Shown: piece after piece, positions 1-9,467 of the stretch | How the letters are laid out: every line of letters begins with the position of its first letter | How positions within the stretch are numbered: the first letter of the stretch is position 1 | Origin: Bradyrhizobium amphicarpaeae | GTDB lineage: Bacteria; Pseudomonadota; Alphaproteobacteria; Rhizobiales; Xanthobacteraceae | Direction of reading: 5' to 3' | Assembly (NCBI RefSeq): GCF_002266435.3 | Contig: NZ_CP029426.2 | Span: 6,850,001 to 6,914,000 of the forward strand | DNA: 64,000 bases | Program-made: the position numbers and the translations under genes | Notes under the pieces: model-generated | Told to the model about the DNA's origin: nothing | Databases searched by the model: none | The model's input: the letters and a program-made list of their open reading frames with translations, nothing else

Positions 1-2414
1 CCGGAAGCATTGCGCGTGCGCAGGCGTGCGAGATCGCTGGGCTCTTTCCGGAACGGAAAGTCGGCCTGCGCGGTGACGTGATAGGTGCGGCCGAACAGGT
101 TGAAGTCGTTGACATAGGTCGATCCGAAATAGCTCTGGATCGTGTCGTTGATGTTCGAAATGGGAACGCCGAGCTTCTGCGCCTTGGTGCGGTCGATGTC
201 GACGAACAGTTGCGGCGTGTTGGCCGAGAACGGCGAGAACACCGTGGGAGCGAGCAGCGACGGCGATTTGCGCGCCGCGGCGACAAGCTCGTCGGTGGCT
301 GCGGCGAGCATCTCCGGTCCGCGGCCCTGGCGGTCCTGGATGCGGATGGTGAAGCCGCCGCCGGTGCCGATGCCCGGCACGGCCGGCGGCGGGATCACGA
401 TGATGAACGCGCCCTGGATCGCGGACAGGCGCTTGCGCAGCTCGGCCGTGATCGCATTCGCCGTGAGCCCTTTCTTGATCCGAGCCTCGGGCTCATCGAA
501 CACCGGGAACAGCGCGGCCGCATTGCCGGCCTGCGTGCGGGTGGCGCCCGAGAAGCCAGCGAAAGCGGCGACGCGGACGATGCCCGGCGTATCGAGCGAG
601 ATCCGCTCGATCTCGCGCACGACCTCCGTGGTGCGCGCCAGCGACGCGGCCCCCGGCAATTGCACGGAGATGATGACGTAGCCGCGGTCCTGCGCCGGAA
701 TGAAGCCTTGCGACGTGGTCCCGATCAGCCAGCCGGCACTGCCGATCAGCACGACGTAGATCAGGATCATCACCACCGAATGCCGAATGACGAAATTGGC
801 AAGCCCGGCATAGCCGTGCGCCAGCCGGTCGAACACGCGGTTGAACACGCCGGTGAAGGCACCCCACGCCCGCGCGATGACATTCCAGCTCGCCGGCGGC
901 CGCTTCTCCACATGCGGCGTGAGGATCTGCGAGGCCAGCGCGGGCGACAGCGTCAGCGAGCAGAAGCAGGAAATCGCGGTCGCAACCGCAATAGTGACGG
1001 CGAATTGCTGGAAGAACTGGCCGGAGATGCCGCCGAGGAACGCGGTCGGAACGAACACCGCGCAGAGCACCAGCGCGATCGAGACCAGCGCGCCGCCGAC
1101 CTCCTCCATCGTCTTCAGCGCCGCGTCGCGCCGGCTCATGCCGTGCTCGAGATGGCGCTCGACGTTCTCGACCACCACGATGGCGTCGTCGACCACGATG
1201 CCGACGGCGAGGACGAGGCCGAACAGGGTAAGGTTGTTGATGGAGAAGCCGAGCGCTGCCATCACCGCGAAGGTGCCGACCAGCGACACCGGGATCGCGA
1301 TGATCGGAATGATCGCGGGCCGCCATCCCTGCAGGAACACCAGCACGACGATGACCACGAGCAGCATGGCTTCGTAGATGGTCTTGATCAGTTCGTGGAC
1401 GGACTGGGCGATGAACTCGGTGGGATTGTAGCCGATATTGTAGTCGAGGCCCTTCGGAAAGCTCTCCTTCAGCCTCGTCATGGTATCGGTAATGTTCTTG
1501 GAGGTAGCGAGCGCGTTGGAGCCGGGCCGCTGCGTCACCAGCATCGCGACCGCGGATTTGCGCAGCAAGAAGCTGTTGGTGGTGTAGGAGAGCGCGCCGA
1601 GCTCGATACGGGCGACGTCGCGCAATCGCACGATACGGCCGTCGGAGCCGGCCTTGATCAGGATGTCCTCGAACTGCTTCTGGTCCTTCAGGCGGCCGGT
1701 GAAGGTGAGATTGGGCTGGAAGGCGCGGTCGGCGATCGGCGGCTCGGCGATCTGGCCGCCGGCGATCTGCACGTTCTGCGCGCGGATCGCAGCCAGCACC
1801 TCGGCCGAGGTCAGGCCGAGATTGGCAATTCTATCGGGGTCGAGCCACAGCCGCATCGAATAGTCGCGCGCGCCGAACATCTGGATGTCGCCGACGCCGT
1901 CGAGACGCAGCAGCTGGTCGCGAACCTGGAGCAGCGCATAGTTGGAGATGTAGAGCTGGTCGAACGTGTCGTCGGGCGACAGCATGAACACGACCATCAG
2001 GATGTCGGGCGAGTTCTTGCGGGTGGTGACGCCGTTGCGCTGGACTTCCTCGGGCAGCCGCGGCTGCGCGATCGCAACGCGGTTCTGCACCAGCACCTGG
2101 GCCTTGTCGAGATCGGTGCCGAGCTTGAAGGTGACGGTGATGGTGAGCTGGCCGTTCGAGGTCGCCTGGCTGTAGAGATACAGCATGTCCTCGACGCCGT
2201 TGATCTCCTGCTCGATGGGGGCGGCCACCGTGTCGGACACGGTCTGCGCGGAGGCGCCGGGATATTGCGTGGTGACGACGACGGTCGGCGGCACCACTTG
2301 CGGATATTCGGACACCGGCAGCGTGGTGTAGGCGAGCGCGCCGACGATCAGGAGCACGATCGACAGCACCATCGCCAGGATGGGCTGGTTGATGGAGAGA
2401 CGGCCGAGATTCAT
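1..2414 (-). CDS. RND efflux pump inner-membrane permease (AcrB/MexF type), 3' end cut by window edge
   Basis: This is the proton-driven inner-membrane subunit of a tripartite HAE1-type efflux pump. The first 804 codons lie in the window; about 240 C-terminal residues of a usual 1040-1060 are missing at the left edge. The N-terminus (MNLGRLSINQPILAMVLSIV) is the classical RND start: a short cytoplasmic stretch, then TM1. The porter region includes GASAQTVSDTVAAPIEQEI, and the last visible residues (YVNDFNLFGRTYHV) are the second-half porter motif. Its ATG overlaps the adaptor stop codon by 4 bp (ATGA), so the two genes should be translationally coupled. No outer-membrane channel gene is visible. 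The substrate cannot be deduced. Confidence 0.93.
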   Translation of the reverse strand, partial: MNLGRLSINQPILAMVLSIVLLIVGALAYTTLPVSEYPQVVPPTVVVTTQYPGASAQTVSDTVAAPIEQEINGVEDMLYLYSQATSNGQLTITVTFKLGTDLDKAQVLVQNRVAIAQPRLPEEVQRNGVTTRKNSPDILMVVFMLSPDDTFDQLYISNYALLQVRDQLLRLDGVGDIQMFGARDYSMRLWLDPDRIANLGLTSAEVLAAIRAQNVQIAGGQIAEPPIADRAFQPNLTFTGRLKDQKQFEDILIKAGSDGRIVRLRDVARIELGALSYTTNSFLLRKSAVAMLVTQRPGSNALATSKNITDTMTRLKESFPKGLDYNIGYNPTEFIAQSVHELIKTIYEAMLLVVIVVLVFLQGWRPAIIPIIAIPVSLVGTFAVMAALGFSINNLTLFGLVLAVGIVVDDAIVVVENVERHLEHGMSRRDAALKTMEEVGGALVSIALVLCAVFVPTAFLGGISGQFFQQFAVTIAVATAISCFCSLTLSPALASQILTPHVEKRPPASWNVIARAWGAFTGVFNRVFDRLAHGYAGLANFVIRHSVVMILIYVVLIGSAGWLIGTTSQGFIPAQDRGYVIISVQLPGAASLARTTEVVREIERISLDTPGIVRVAAFAGFSGATRTQAGNAAALFPVFDEPEARIKKGLTANAITAELRKRLSAIQGAFIIVIPPPAVPGIGTGGGFTIRIQDRQGRGPEMLAAATDELVAAARKSPSLLAPTVFSPFSANTPQLFVDIDRTKAQKLGVPISNINDTIQSYFGSTYVNDFNLFGRTYHVTAQADFPFRKEPSDLARLRTRNAS

Positions 2415-3616
2415 GACTTGCCACCGGCTGGGGCTTGCGCCGTCTGCGGCGCGACCTTGGCGCCGACACGGGCGCGCTGGATGCCGTTGACGATGACGCG
2501 GTCCTCGGCCTTCAATCCTTCGCGGATCACGCGCAGACCGTCATCCAGCGGCCCGAGCACCACGGGGCGCGCCTCGACGGTGTCGTCGGGCTTGACCACG
2601 AACACGATCTTGCGGGACTGATCGGTTGCAACGGCGACGTCCGGAATCAGCAGCGCCTCATAAGGCGCGCTGCCGATCAGCCTGACACGGCCGAACTGGC
2701 CGGGCAGGATCGACAGATCCGTGTTCTTGACCACGGCGCGGCTGCGCAACGTGCCGGTCGAAACGTCGAGCCGGTTATCGAGGAAGTTGATGGTGCCTTC
2801 ATGCGACGGCTTGGTTTCGCCGGCCAGCGTCACCTGCACCGGATTGGCCGTGTCGCGCGAGCTCGGGCGCCGGCCTTCGAACCACAGCTTGCTGTATTTG
2901 ATGAAGGTCGCCTCATCCATGTCGAAATAGACGTAGATCGGGTCGAGCGTGACGATCGAAGTCAGGAGGGTCGAAGAGCCATTGTCGCTGCCCTGCACGA
3001 GATTGCCGGGGCTGACGAGATGGCGGCTGACGCGGCCGGTCAACGGTGCCGTCACATGGGTGAATTCGATGTTCAGTCTGGCGGCTTTCAGCGCGCCTTC
3101 CGCCTGCACCTCCGCGGCATGCGCAGCTTGCAGGGCTTGACGACGCTGGTCGACGACCTGCTCGGAGACCGCGCTGGTCTGCACCAGGCTAAGGCCGCGG
3201 TCGAGCTCGCGCTTGGCCAGCTCCACCTTGGCGCGGGCATCCGACAGCTGGCCCTCCGCCTGCTCTGCCACCGCCTCGAACGGACGCGGGTCGATCACGT
3301 AGAGCAGATCGCCCTGATGCACGATGGCGCCGTCCTGGAATTCGACCGAGTTGACGAAACCGCCGACGCGCGGGCGCACCTGCACCTCCTCGACCGCCTC
3401 GAAGCGGCCGGTGAACTCGTCCCAATCGGTGACGGTGCGCTTGACCGGCTGGGCGACCGTCACGGGCGGCGGCGGCGGGGCGGCTGCTTGCGAGGTGGGC
3501 TGCCCGCAACCGGTGAGCGCGAACGAAGCGACGAGGAGACCCGCTATTGCGTAATGCCGCGGCTGAACGAGTTCGTGCTTTTTGACAAGTCGCTCGCTTC
3601 CATCCGGTCCAGCCAT
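2411..3616 (-). CDS. Efflux RND transporter periplasmic adaptor (membrane fusion) lipoprotein
   Basis: This is the AcrA/MexE-like adaptor linking the RND permease to an outer-membrane channel. The N-terminus carries a lipoprotein signal, a hydrophobic stretch ending in the lipobox LTGC, so the mature protein should be lipid-anchored in the periplasm. The barrel-sandwich/lipoyl half (VQVRPRVGGFVNSV), the helical hairpin (EQAEGQLSDARAKVELAKRE) and the second lipoyl half (NIEFTHVTAPLTGRV) follow in the expected order. I chose the ATG at 3616 because GAGGA stands 6 bases upstream. ATGs at 3631 and a longer frame to 3712 are possible but less well supported. It is the first gene of a two-gene operon with the permease. 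Confidence 0.93.
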   Translation of the reverse strand: MAGPDGSERLVKKHELVQPRHYAIAGLLVASFALTGCGQPTSQAAAPPPPPVTVAQPVKRTVTDWDEFTGRFEAVEEVQVRPRVGGFVNSVEFQDGAIVHQGDLLYVIDPRPFEAVAEQAEGQLSDARAKVELAKRELDRGLSLVQTSAVSEQVVDQRRQALQAAHAAEVQAEGALKAARLNIEFTHVTAPLTGRVSRHLVSPGNLVQGSDNGSSTLLTSIVTLDPIYVYFDMDEATFIKYSKLWFEGRRPSSRDTANPVQVTLAGETKPSHEGTINFLDNRLDVSTGTLRSRAVVKNTDLSILPGQFGRVRLIGSAPYEALLIPDVAVATDQSRKIVFVVKPDDTVEARPVVLGPLDDGLRVIREGLKAEDRVIVNGIQRARVGAKVAPQTAQAPAGGKS

Positions 3617-3879
3617 CCCAGGTCCTCGCATCGTCCTTTTGTCAAAAGCCGCGGAAAAGCAGGGTAGGCATTTACCCGCGGGCGTCCCAAGATGGGTGGA
3701 GTTGATGAACACTTCAAGACCAAAGCGCGGGCAGGCCGTCCATGCGCCCCCTGACCGGATGGCGGGTTGACGGGCCCGGGTGAAGCTCTCTCAAGCCAGC
3801 GCCTTCGCACATGACGGGAGCTGGCGGCTCGGCTAGATTAGTTTCGCAAGAACAAGACCAATTGTCCGGGAGGACAGGC

Positions 3880-5034
3880 GTGCACCAGGGACGTGTCGTT
3901 TTCGGCGCGATCGAGGAGGTCGTGTTCGGCCATCCTGCAACTGAGGCCATCGTCGCGCAGATGGACCGGCTGGGAACTCATCGTGCCTTCCTGATGGTGT
4001 CGGGCACGCTCAACAGGCAAACCGACGAAATCGAGAAGATCAAGCAGGCCCTGGGCTCCCGCTGCGCCGGCCTGTTCGACGCAATGCCGGCGCATACGCC
4101 GCGCGAGGCGGTGATCGCAGCTACCAATGCCGCGCGCGAGGCGGGCGCCGATCTGATCGTCACCGTCGGCGGCGGCTCGATCACCGACGGCGCCAAGGCG
4201 GTGCAGCTTTGCCTCGCCAACGGCATCACCGACGTCGACGGCATCGAGCGCATCCGCGTGCATAAGGGCACAGCACCGGAAATGAATGCGCCGACGGTGC
4301 GGCAGGTCAGCGTGCCGACCACGATCGCCGGCGGCGAGTTCAGCGCGATCGCGGGCGTCACCGACCGCACTGCGCATATGAAACAGATGCTGCGGCACCC
4401 GCTCGCCGTGCCGCGCGCGACCATCCTCGATCCCGCCATCACCGTGCACACGCCGGAATGGCTGTTCCTGTCGACCGGCATCCGCGCCATCGACCATTGC
4501 GTCGAGGCGATCTGCTCGCGCGAGACGCATCCTTACGCCGACGCGCAATCGGTGAAGGGCCTCGCCATGCTCGCCGACGCCTTGCCGCGGGTGAAAGCCG
4601 ACCCCGCCGATCTCGACGCGCGGATGGATGCGCAGATCGGCACCTGGCTGTCGATGGGCGCGCTCGCGGCCGGCGTTCCCATGGGTGCGAGCCACGGCAT
4701 CGGATACGTGCTGGGCGCGGCCTTCGACGTGCCGCACGGCTACACCTCCTGCATCATGCTGCCTGCGGTGATGCGCTGGAATGCGCGCGACAATGCCGAG
4801 CGGCAGATGATCGTCGCCGCCGCCATGGGCTTTCCCGGCCACGCCGCTGCCGACGTGCTCGATGCCTTCATCCGCTCGCTCGGCATGCCGCGCAGCCTCG
4901 CGGACGTGCGCGTCTCGCCCGAGCATTTCGATGATATCGCCGAGCAGGCGATGCGCACGAACTGGATCCCGCGCAATCCGCGCAAGATCGAGAGCGCGGC
5001 GCAAGTGCGCGAAATCCTGCTTCTCGCCGCGTAG
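3880..5034 (+). CDS. Iron-containing alcohol dehydrogenase family protein, maleylacetate-reductase-like
   Basis: This 384-residue cytoplasmic NAD(P)H-linked oxidoreductase has the Fe-ADH fold. The nucleotide-binding glycine run TVGGGSITDGAK is at about residues 95-106. The start is a GTG with GGGAGGA 5 bases upstream. Of the metal-ligand positions of the family, His206, His272 and His286 are present, but the usual Asp in the G-x-D-A-x-x-H motif is Arg202. The conserved second His of HxxxH is Tyr276. Loss of a metal ligand is known in maleylacetate reductases, which work without metal. It heads a same-strand run with an acyl-CoA synthetase and a peptide-type ABC importer. The substrate is unknown; reduction of a keto- or ene-acid is an inference. 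Confidence 0.85.
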   Translation: MHQGRVVFGAIEEVVFGHPATEAIVAQMDRLGTHRAFLMVSGTLNRQTDEIEKIKQALGSRCAGLFDAMPAHTPREAVIAATNAAREAGADLIVTVGGGSITDGAKAVQLCLANGITDVDGIERIRVHKGTAPEMNAPTVRQVSVPTTIAGGEFSAIAGVTDRTAHMKQMLRHPLAVPRATILDPAITVHTPEWLFLSTGIRAIDHCVEAICSRETHPYADAQSVKGLAMLADALPRVKADPADLDARMDAQIGTWLSMGALAAGVPMGASHGIGYVLGAAFDVPHGYTSCIMLPAVMRWNARDNAERQMIVAAAMGFPGHAAADVLDAFIRSLGMPRSLADVRVSPEHFDDIAEQAMRTNWIPRNPRKIESAAQVREILLLAA

Positions 5035-5052
5035 TTCACAGCCGGAGGATAG

Positions 5053-6603
5053 ATGTATCCAGGTCAGCATGCCCGCCTACGCCCGCTGCAGCCCGCCTTC
5101 ATCATGGCGGCAACCGGCGAGGCCGTCACCTATCGCGAGCTCGATGCGCGCAGCAACCGGCTGGCCCATCTGTTCCGCAAGCACGGCCTGAAGCGGCTCG
5201 ACCACTATTCGATCTTCATGGAGAACAATTCGCGCTATCTCGAGGCCTGCGGCGCCGGCGAACGCTCCGGGCTGTACTACACCTGCATCAACTCCTTCCT
5301 GACGCCGGGCGAGCTCGCTTATCTGCTCGCGAACAGCCAATCGAAAATCTTGATCACGTCGATGGCGAAGCTGGATATCGCCCGCGAGGCGCTCCAGGCT
5401 TGTCCCGACATCAAGCTCTGCATCGTCGCCGACGGCCCGGGCGAGAGCGAGCGCATCGTCGGGCTTGCGGACGTGACCGCGGATATGCCGACAACACCGA
5501 TCGCGGATGAACGGCTCGGCACCGCCATGCTCTATTCGTCCGGCACGACGGGGCGGCCGAAAGGCATTCTGCGGCCGCTGCCGGAGGAGCCGCCAAGGCA
5601 CAATCTGCCGCTGTTCGATTTCCTGACAAAACTTTGGCACTACCGCGAGGGCATGGTCTATCTGTCGCCGGCGCCGCTCTATCATTCCGCGCCGCAAGCC
5701 GCCGTGAACCTCACGATCCGCATGGGCGGCACCGTGATCGTCATGGAGAGCTTCGATCCCGAGCGCTACCTCGAGCTGATCCAGCGCTGGGGCATCACGC
5801 ACACCCAGCTGGTGCCGACGATGTTCTCGCGCATGCTGAAGCTGCCGGAAGAGGTGCGCGGCCGCTACGACCTGTCCTCGCTGGAGATCGCGATCCATGC
5901 AGCGGCGCCCTGCCCGGCGCTGGTGAAGGACGACATGATCAAATGGTGGGGGCCGATCATCCACGAATATTACGGCGCGACCGAAGGCCTCGGCTTCACC
6001 GCCTGCAACAGCGAGGAATGGCTGAGCCATCGCGGCACCGTCGGCAGGGTGCTGCTCGGCGACCTCCACATCCTCGACGAGAACATGCGGGAATGCCCGA
6101 CCGGAACGCCCGGCCAGGTGTGGTTCAAGACCGCCTCGCCGTTCGAATATTTCAACGACCTTGAGAAGACCAAGGAGGCGCGCTCGGCCGACGGCAGCAT
6201 GAGCACGGTCGGCGATGTCGGCTATGTCGATGCCGACCGCTTCCTCTATCTGACCGACCGCGCGACCTTCATGATTATCTCCGGCGGCGTGAACATCTAT
6301 CCGCAAGAATGCGAGAATCTCCTGATCACCCATCCTGAGGTCGCCGATGCCGCCGTGTTCGGCGTGCCCAATCCCGATCTCGGCGAAGAGGTGAAGGCGG
6401 TGGTGCAGCCGATGCCGGGCGTGGTGCCTGACGCGGCATTCGCCGAGGAGCTGATCGCGTTCTGTGCAAGATCGCTGTCGCGGCAGAAGGTGCCGCGCTC
6501 GGTCGATTTCGAGAAGGAATTGCCGCGGCTGCCGACGGGCAAGCTGTACAAGCGCCTGCTGCGGGACCGGTATTGGGGCAACAAGGCGTCACGGATCGTG
6601 TGA
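5053..6603 (+). CDS. Class I adenylate-forming acyl-CoA synthetase
   Basis: This ANL-superfamily enzyme activates a carboxylic acid with ATP and CoA. The A3 P-loop (YSSGTTGRPKG, about residues 161-171), the A5 motif (YYGATEG), the A7 motif (GDVGYVDADRFLYLTDR) and the A10 catalytic lysine region (LPTGKLYKR) are all visible, and the length of 516 residues is normal. GGAGGA lies 5 bases before the ATG. The gene starts 18 bp after the reductase and is followed by a perfect 12-bp hairpin and then the ABC importer genes. The acid it activates is not identifiable. The importer beside it suggests that the imported compound, or a product of it, becomes a CoA thioester. Confidence 0.93.
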   Translation: MYPGQHARLRPLQPAFIMAATGEAVTYRELDARSNRLAHLFRKHGLKRLDHYSIFMENNSRYLEACGAGERSGLYYTCINSFLTPGELAYLLANSQSKILITSMAKLDIAREALQACPDIKLCIVADGPGESERIVGLADVTADMPTTPIADERLGTAMLYSSGTTGRPKGILRPLPEEPPRHNLPLFDFLTKLWHYREGMVYLSPAPLYHSAPQAAVNLTIRMGGTVIVMESFDPERYLELIQRWGITHTQLVPTMFSRMLKLPEEVRGRYDLSSLEIAIHAAAPCPALVKDDMIKWWGPIIHEYYGATEGLGFTACNSEEWLSHRGTVGRVLLGDLHILDENMRECPTGTPGQVWFKTASPFEYFNDLEKTKEARSADGSMSTVGDVGYVDADRFLYLTDRATFMIISGGVNIYPQECENLLITHPEVADAAVFGVPNPDLGEEVKAVVQPMPGVVPDAAFAEELIAFCARSLSRQKVPRSVDFEKELPRLPTGKLYKRLLRDRYWGNKASRIV

Positions 6604-6621
6604 GGGCGGAGCGGCAATCTT

Positions 6622-6653
6622 GCTGTCGTCCCGACGAACACCGGGACGACAGC
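6622..6653. repeat. Perfect 12-bp hairpin of the GTCGTCCCG palindrome family
   Basis: Two perfectly complementary 12-base arms (GCTGTCGTCCCG and CGGGACGACAGC) flank an 8-base loop just after the acyl-CoA synthetase stop codon. There is no T-run, so it is not a classical intrinsic terminator. A longer relative sits at 52933-53077. It could act as a transcription-attenuating or mRNA-end-stabilising structure between the synthetase and the ABC genes. Confidence 0.7.
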
Positions 6654-6871
6654 TGAGATGGGCGATATCCTTGCGCGCAACATCTCCACAAGCAGCACAG
6701 GAACCGTCTCTTCGCACTGCACTCTCGCATCGCGAGAGGACGAAGCCGATGCAGCCTTGCGTCATCCAAATTGCCGAGGCGGCAAGTGGCCTTACCGGTT
6801 GCCTCCTCCGACTTGCGTGCTATCGTCAGCACAAACAGGCCGCAAAAGGCCGATCTCCAGGGAGGATGAGC

Positions 6872-8470
6872 ATGCGGAGCGTATGGGCGCTCGCCGCGAT
6901 GGCGGCGCTATCTGTGCTGACGGCCTCGACCATCACGCTCGCCGGCGAGCCCAAGCAGGGCGGCGTCTTGCGAATGTATCACCGCGACAGTCCGGCCAAC
7001 GCATCGATCCTCGAAGGCGCGACCTATTCGGTCAACGTGCCGTTCATGGGCGTTTTCAATAACCTCGTCATTTACGACCAGCACATCGCGCAGAACAGTC
7101 CCGACACCCTCCGGCCCGAGCTTGCCGAAAGCTGGTCCTGGGGCAACGACAACAAGAAGCTGACGTTCAAACTGCGCCAGGGCGTCAAATGGCATGACGG
7201 CAAGCCGTTCACATCCGCCGACGTCAAATGCACCTTCGATCTCCTGATGGGCAAATCTCAGCAGAAGCTGCGGCAGAATCCGCGCAAGGCCTGGTACAGC
7301 GAGGTCAACGAGATCACGACGAGCGGCGATTTCGAGGTCTCCTTCGACCTGAAGCGGCCGCAACCCTCGCTGCTGGCGATGCTGGCGTCCGGCTATACGC
7401 CGATCTATCCCTGTCACGTCTCGCCGGCGGACATGCGCACCCATCCGATCGGAACCGGGCCGTTCAAGTTCGTCGAGTTCAAGGCCAATGAATCGATCAA
7501 GCTGACGCGCAATCCGGACTATTGGAAGAAGGGCCTGCCGCATCTCGACGGCATCGAATACACCATCATCACGAACCGCTCGACCGCGATTCTCGCCTTC
7601 GTCGCCGGCAAGTTCGACATGACCTTTCCAACCCACATCACGATCCCGCTGCTGAAGGACATCAAGTCGCAGGCGCCGAACGCAACTTGCGTCGTCGAGC
7701 CGACCAACGTCTCGACCAACATCATCGTCAACTCGGCCTCGGCGCCGTTCGACAACATCGATATCCGCCGGGCGGTGGCGCTTGCACTCGACCGCAAGGC
7801 CTTCGTCGACATCCTGTTCGAAGGCCAGGCCGATATCGGCGGCACCATGTTGCCGCCGCCTCAAGGCATTTGGGGCATGCCCAAGGACAAGCTCGAGACC
7901 ATTACGGGCTACGGGCCGAACGTGAATGCGAACCGCGAGGAGGCAAGGAAGCTAATGCAGAAGGCGGGCTACGGCCCGGACAAGCATCTCGCGGTGAAAG
8001 TCTCGACCCGGAATATCGCGGAATATCGCGACCCCGCCGTGATCCTGATCGACCAGCTCAAGAGCATCTATATCGACGGCGAGCTCGACGTCGTCGAGAC
8101 CGCGAACTGGTTCCCGAAAGTCGCGCGCAAGGACTACATGCTCGGCCTCAACCTGACCGGCAATTCCGTCGACGATCCCGACCAGTCCTTCTACGAAAAC
8201 TATTCCTGCGGCTCCGAGCGCAACTACACCAATTACTGCAACAAGGAGATCGAAAAACTGTTCGACGTGCAATCGCAGCAGATCGATGTTGCGAAGCGCA
8301 AGGAGCTGGTCTGGGACATCGACAAGAAGCTGCAGGAGGATGTCGCCCGCCCGATCATCTTCCATGCACGGGCCGGCTCGTGCTGGCAGCCCTATGTCAA
8401 GGGCGTCACGATCATGTCGAACAGCTCCTATAACGGCTTCCGCTACGAGGATTTGTGGCTCGACAAGTAG
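6872..8470 (+). CDS. ABC transporter substrate-binding protein, family 5 (peptide/nickel/opine type)
   Basis: This is a periplasmic solute receptor of the DppA/OppA family. A Sec signal peptide (MRSVWALAAMAALSVLTAST...LAG) precedes the mature protein. The family 5 signatures are clear, for example TFKLRQGVKWHDGKPFTSAD and the later IGTGPFKF. I chose the ATG at 6872 because GGAGG lies 6 bases upstream; an ATG at 6866 directly abuts the GGAGG. The 532-residue length is normal. The gene is followed by two permease and two ATPase genes on the same strand, so this is a full importer. Neighbouring reductase and CoA-ligase genes suggest a carboxylic acid or modified peptide as ligand, but that is inference. 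Confidence 0.93.
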   Translation: MRSVWALAAMAALSVLTASTITLAGEPKQGGVLRMYHRDSPANASILEGATYSVNVPFMGVFNNLVIYDQHIAQNSPDTLRPELAESWSWGNDNKKLTFKLRQGVKWHDGKPFTSADVKCTFDLLMGKSQQKLRQNPRKAWYSEVNEITTSGDFEVSFDLKRPQPSLLAMLASGYTPIYPCHVSPADMRTHPIGTGPFKFVEFKANESIKLTRNPDYWKKGLPHLDGIEYTIITNRSTAILAFVAGKFDMTFPTHITIPLLKDIKSQAPNATCVVEPTNVSTNIIVNSASAPFDNIDIRRAVALALDRKAFVDILFEGQADIGGTMLPPPQGIWGMPKDKLETITGYGPNVNANREEARKLMQKAGYGPDKHLAVKVSTRNIAEYRDPAVILIDQLKSIYIDGELDVVETANWFPKVARKDYMLGLNLTGNSVDDPDQSFYENYSCGSERNYTNYCNKEIEKLFDVQSQQIDVAKRKELVWDIDKKLQEDVARPIIFHARAGSCWQPYVKGVTIMSNSSYNGFRYEDLWLDK

Positions 8471-8510
8471 TGCGGCAGGCTGAAGATTAGCGGCTCGCGG
8501 AGGGCGAAGG

Positions 8511-9458
8511 ATGTTTGCCTATCTGGTGCGACGCCTGTTCCTGATGCTCGTGACCCTGTTCGGGATCTCGATCGTCATCTTCCTCCTGCTGCGCATCGTG
8601 CCCGGCAACATCGTCGACATCCTGTTCGCCGCAGCCGGCTATGTCGATCCCGCCGACAAGGCCAATCTGGAAAAGGAACTCGGCATCGACCAGCCGCTGA
8701 TCGTGCAATATTGGCACTGGATCTCGGGTTTTCTGCGCGGCGATTTCGGCTACTCCTACGTCTCCGAGAAGCCGGCGCTGCAGGAGATCTTGCCACGTAT
8801 CCCGATCACGGCGCGGCTCGCCGGCCTCGCGCTGTTGTTCTCGGCCTCGATCGGCATCCCGCTTGGCGTCATCAGCGCCGTGAAGCAAGGCACGCGGCTG
8901 GATTACGCCTTGCGTGTCGTCAGCCTCAGCGGCTTGTCGCTGCCCTCGTTCTGGCTCGGCCTGCTCATCCTGACAGCGTCGGTGGCGATGTTCGGCCAGA
9001 TGCCGATCTTCAATCCGAATCCGCAGACCTGGCTCGAAGCGTTCACAACCTATGCCGTGCCGGCCGCTGCCGTCGGGTTCCGCAGCGCGGCCCTGACCAT
9101 GCGCATCACGCGGTCCTCGATGCTGGAGGTGCTGCGCCAGGATTACATCCGCACCGCCCGCGCGAAAGGCGCCTCCGACGCCGCCGTGAACTATCGGCAT
9201 GCGCTGAAGAATGCGATCCTGCCCGTCATCACCGTGATCGGCATCGAAGCGGCATTCCTGATCGGCGGGCTGATCGTCACCGAGACGGTGTTCAACATCC
9301 CCGGCGTCGCCCGCTTTCTGGTCGAGGCGATCCGCTGGCGCGACTATCCGATCGTGCAGAACCTCGTGATGCTGATCGCCGTCGTGGTGGTGAGCGCGAA
9401 TTTCATCGTCGACATGCTCTATGCCGTGTTCGATCCACGTATCAGGTACACGGACTAG
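8511..9458 (+). CDS. ABC transporter permease, DppB/OppB type
   Basis: This is the inner-membrane channel subunit of the family 5 importer. The N-terminus (MFAYLVRRLFLMLVTLFGIS) is the characteristic DppB start, followed by IVFLLLRIVPGN. The EAA loop that docks the ATPase is visible as YIRTARAKGASDAAVNYRHA near residues 215-235. The 315-residue length and about six membrane segments are as expected. GGAGG precedes the ATG. The next permease gene begins 9 bp downstream, so the genes are clearly co-transcribed. Confidence 0.94.
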   Translation: MFAYLVRRLFLMLVTLFGISIVIFLLLRIVPGNIVDILFAAAGYVDPADKANLEKELGIDQPLIVQYWHWISGFLRGDFGYSYVSEKPALQEILPRIPITARLAGLALLFSASIGIPLGVISAVKQGTRLDYALRVVSLSGLSLPSFWLGLLILTASVAMFGQMPIFNPNPQTWLEAFTTYAVPAAAVGFRSAALTMRITRSSMLEVLRQDYIRTARAKGASDAAVNYRHALKNAILPVITVIGIEAAFLIGGLIVTETVFNIPGVARFLVEAIRWRDYPIVQNLVMLIAVVVVSANFIVDMLYAVFDPRIRYTD

Positions 9459-9467
9459 GAGATCAGC

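Noticed and set aside
78..2621. Open frame of 847 codons on the plus strand
   Set aside because: It lies antisense to the RND permease and adaptor. Its translation is rich in R, H, D and G with no motif, while the opposite strand encodes a clear RND protein.
6464..6871. Upstream extension of the family 5 binding-protein frame
   Set aside because: The frame stays open by chance through the synthetase 3' end and a hairpin. GGAGG plus a signal peptide place the real start at 6872.
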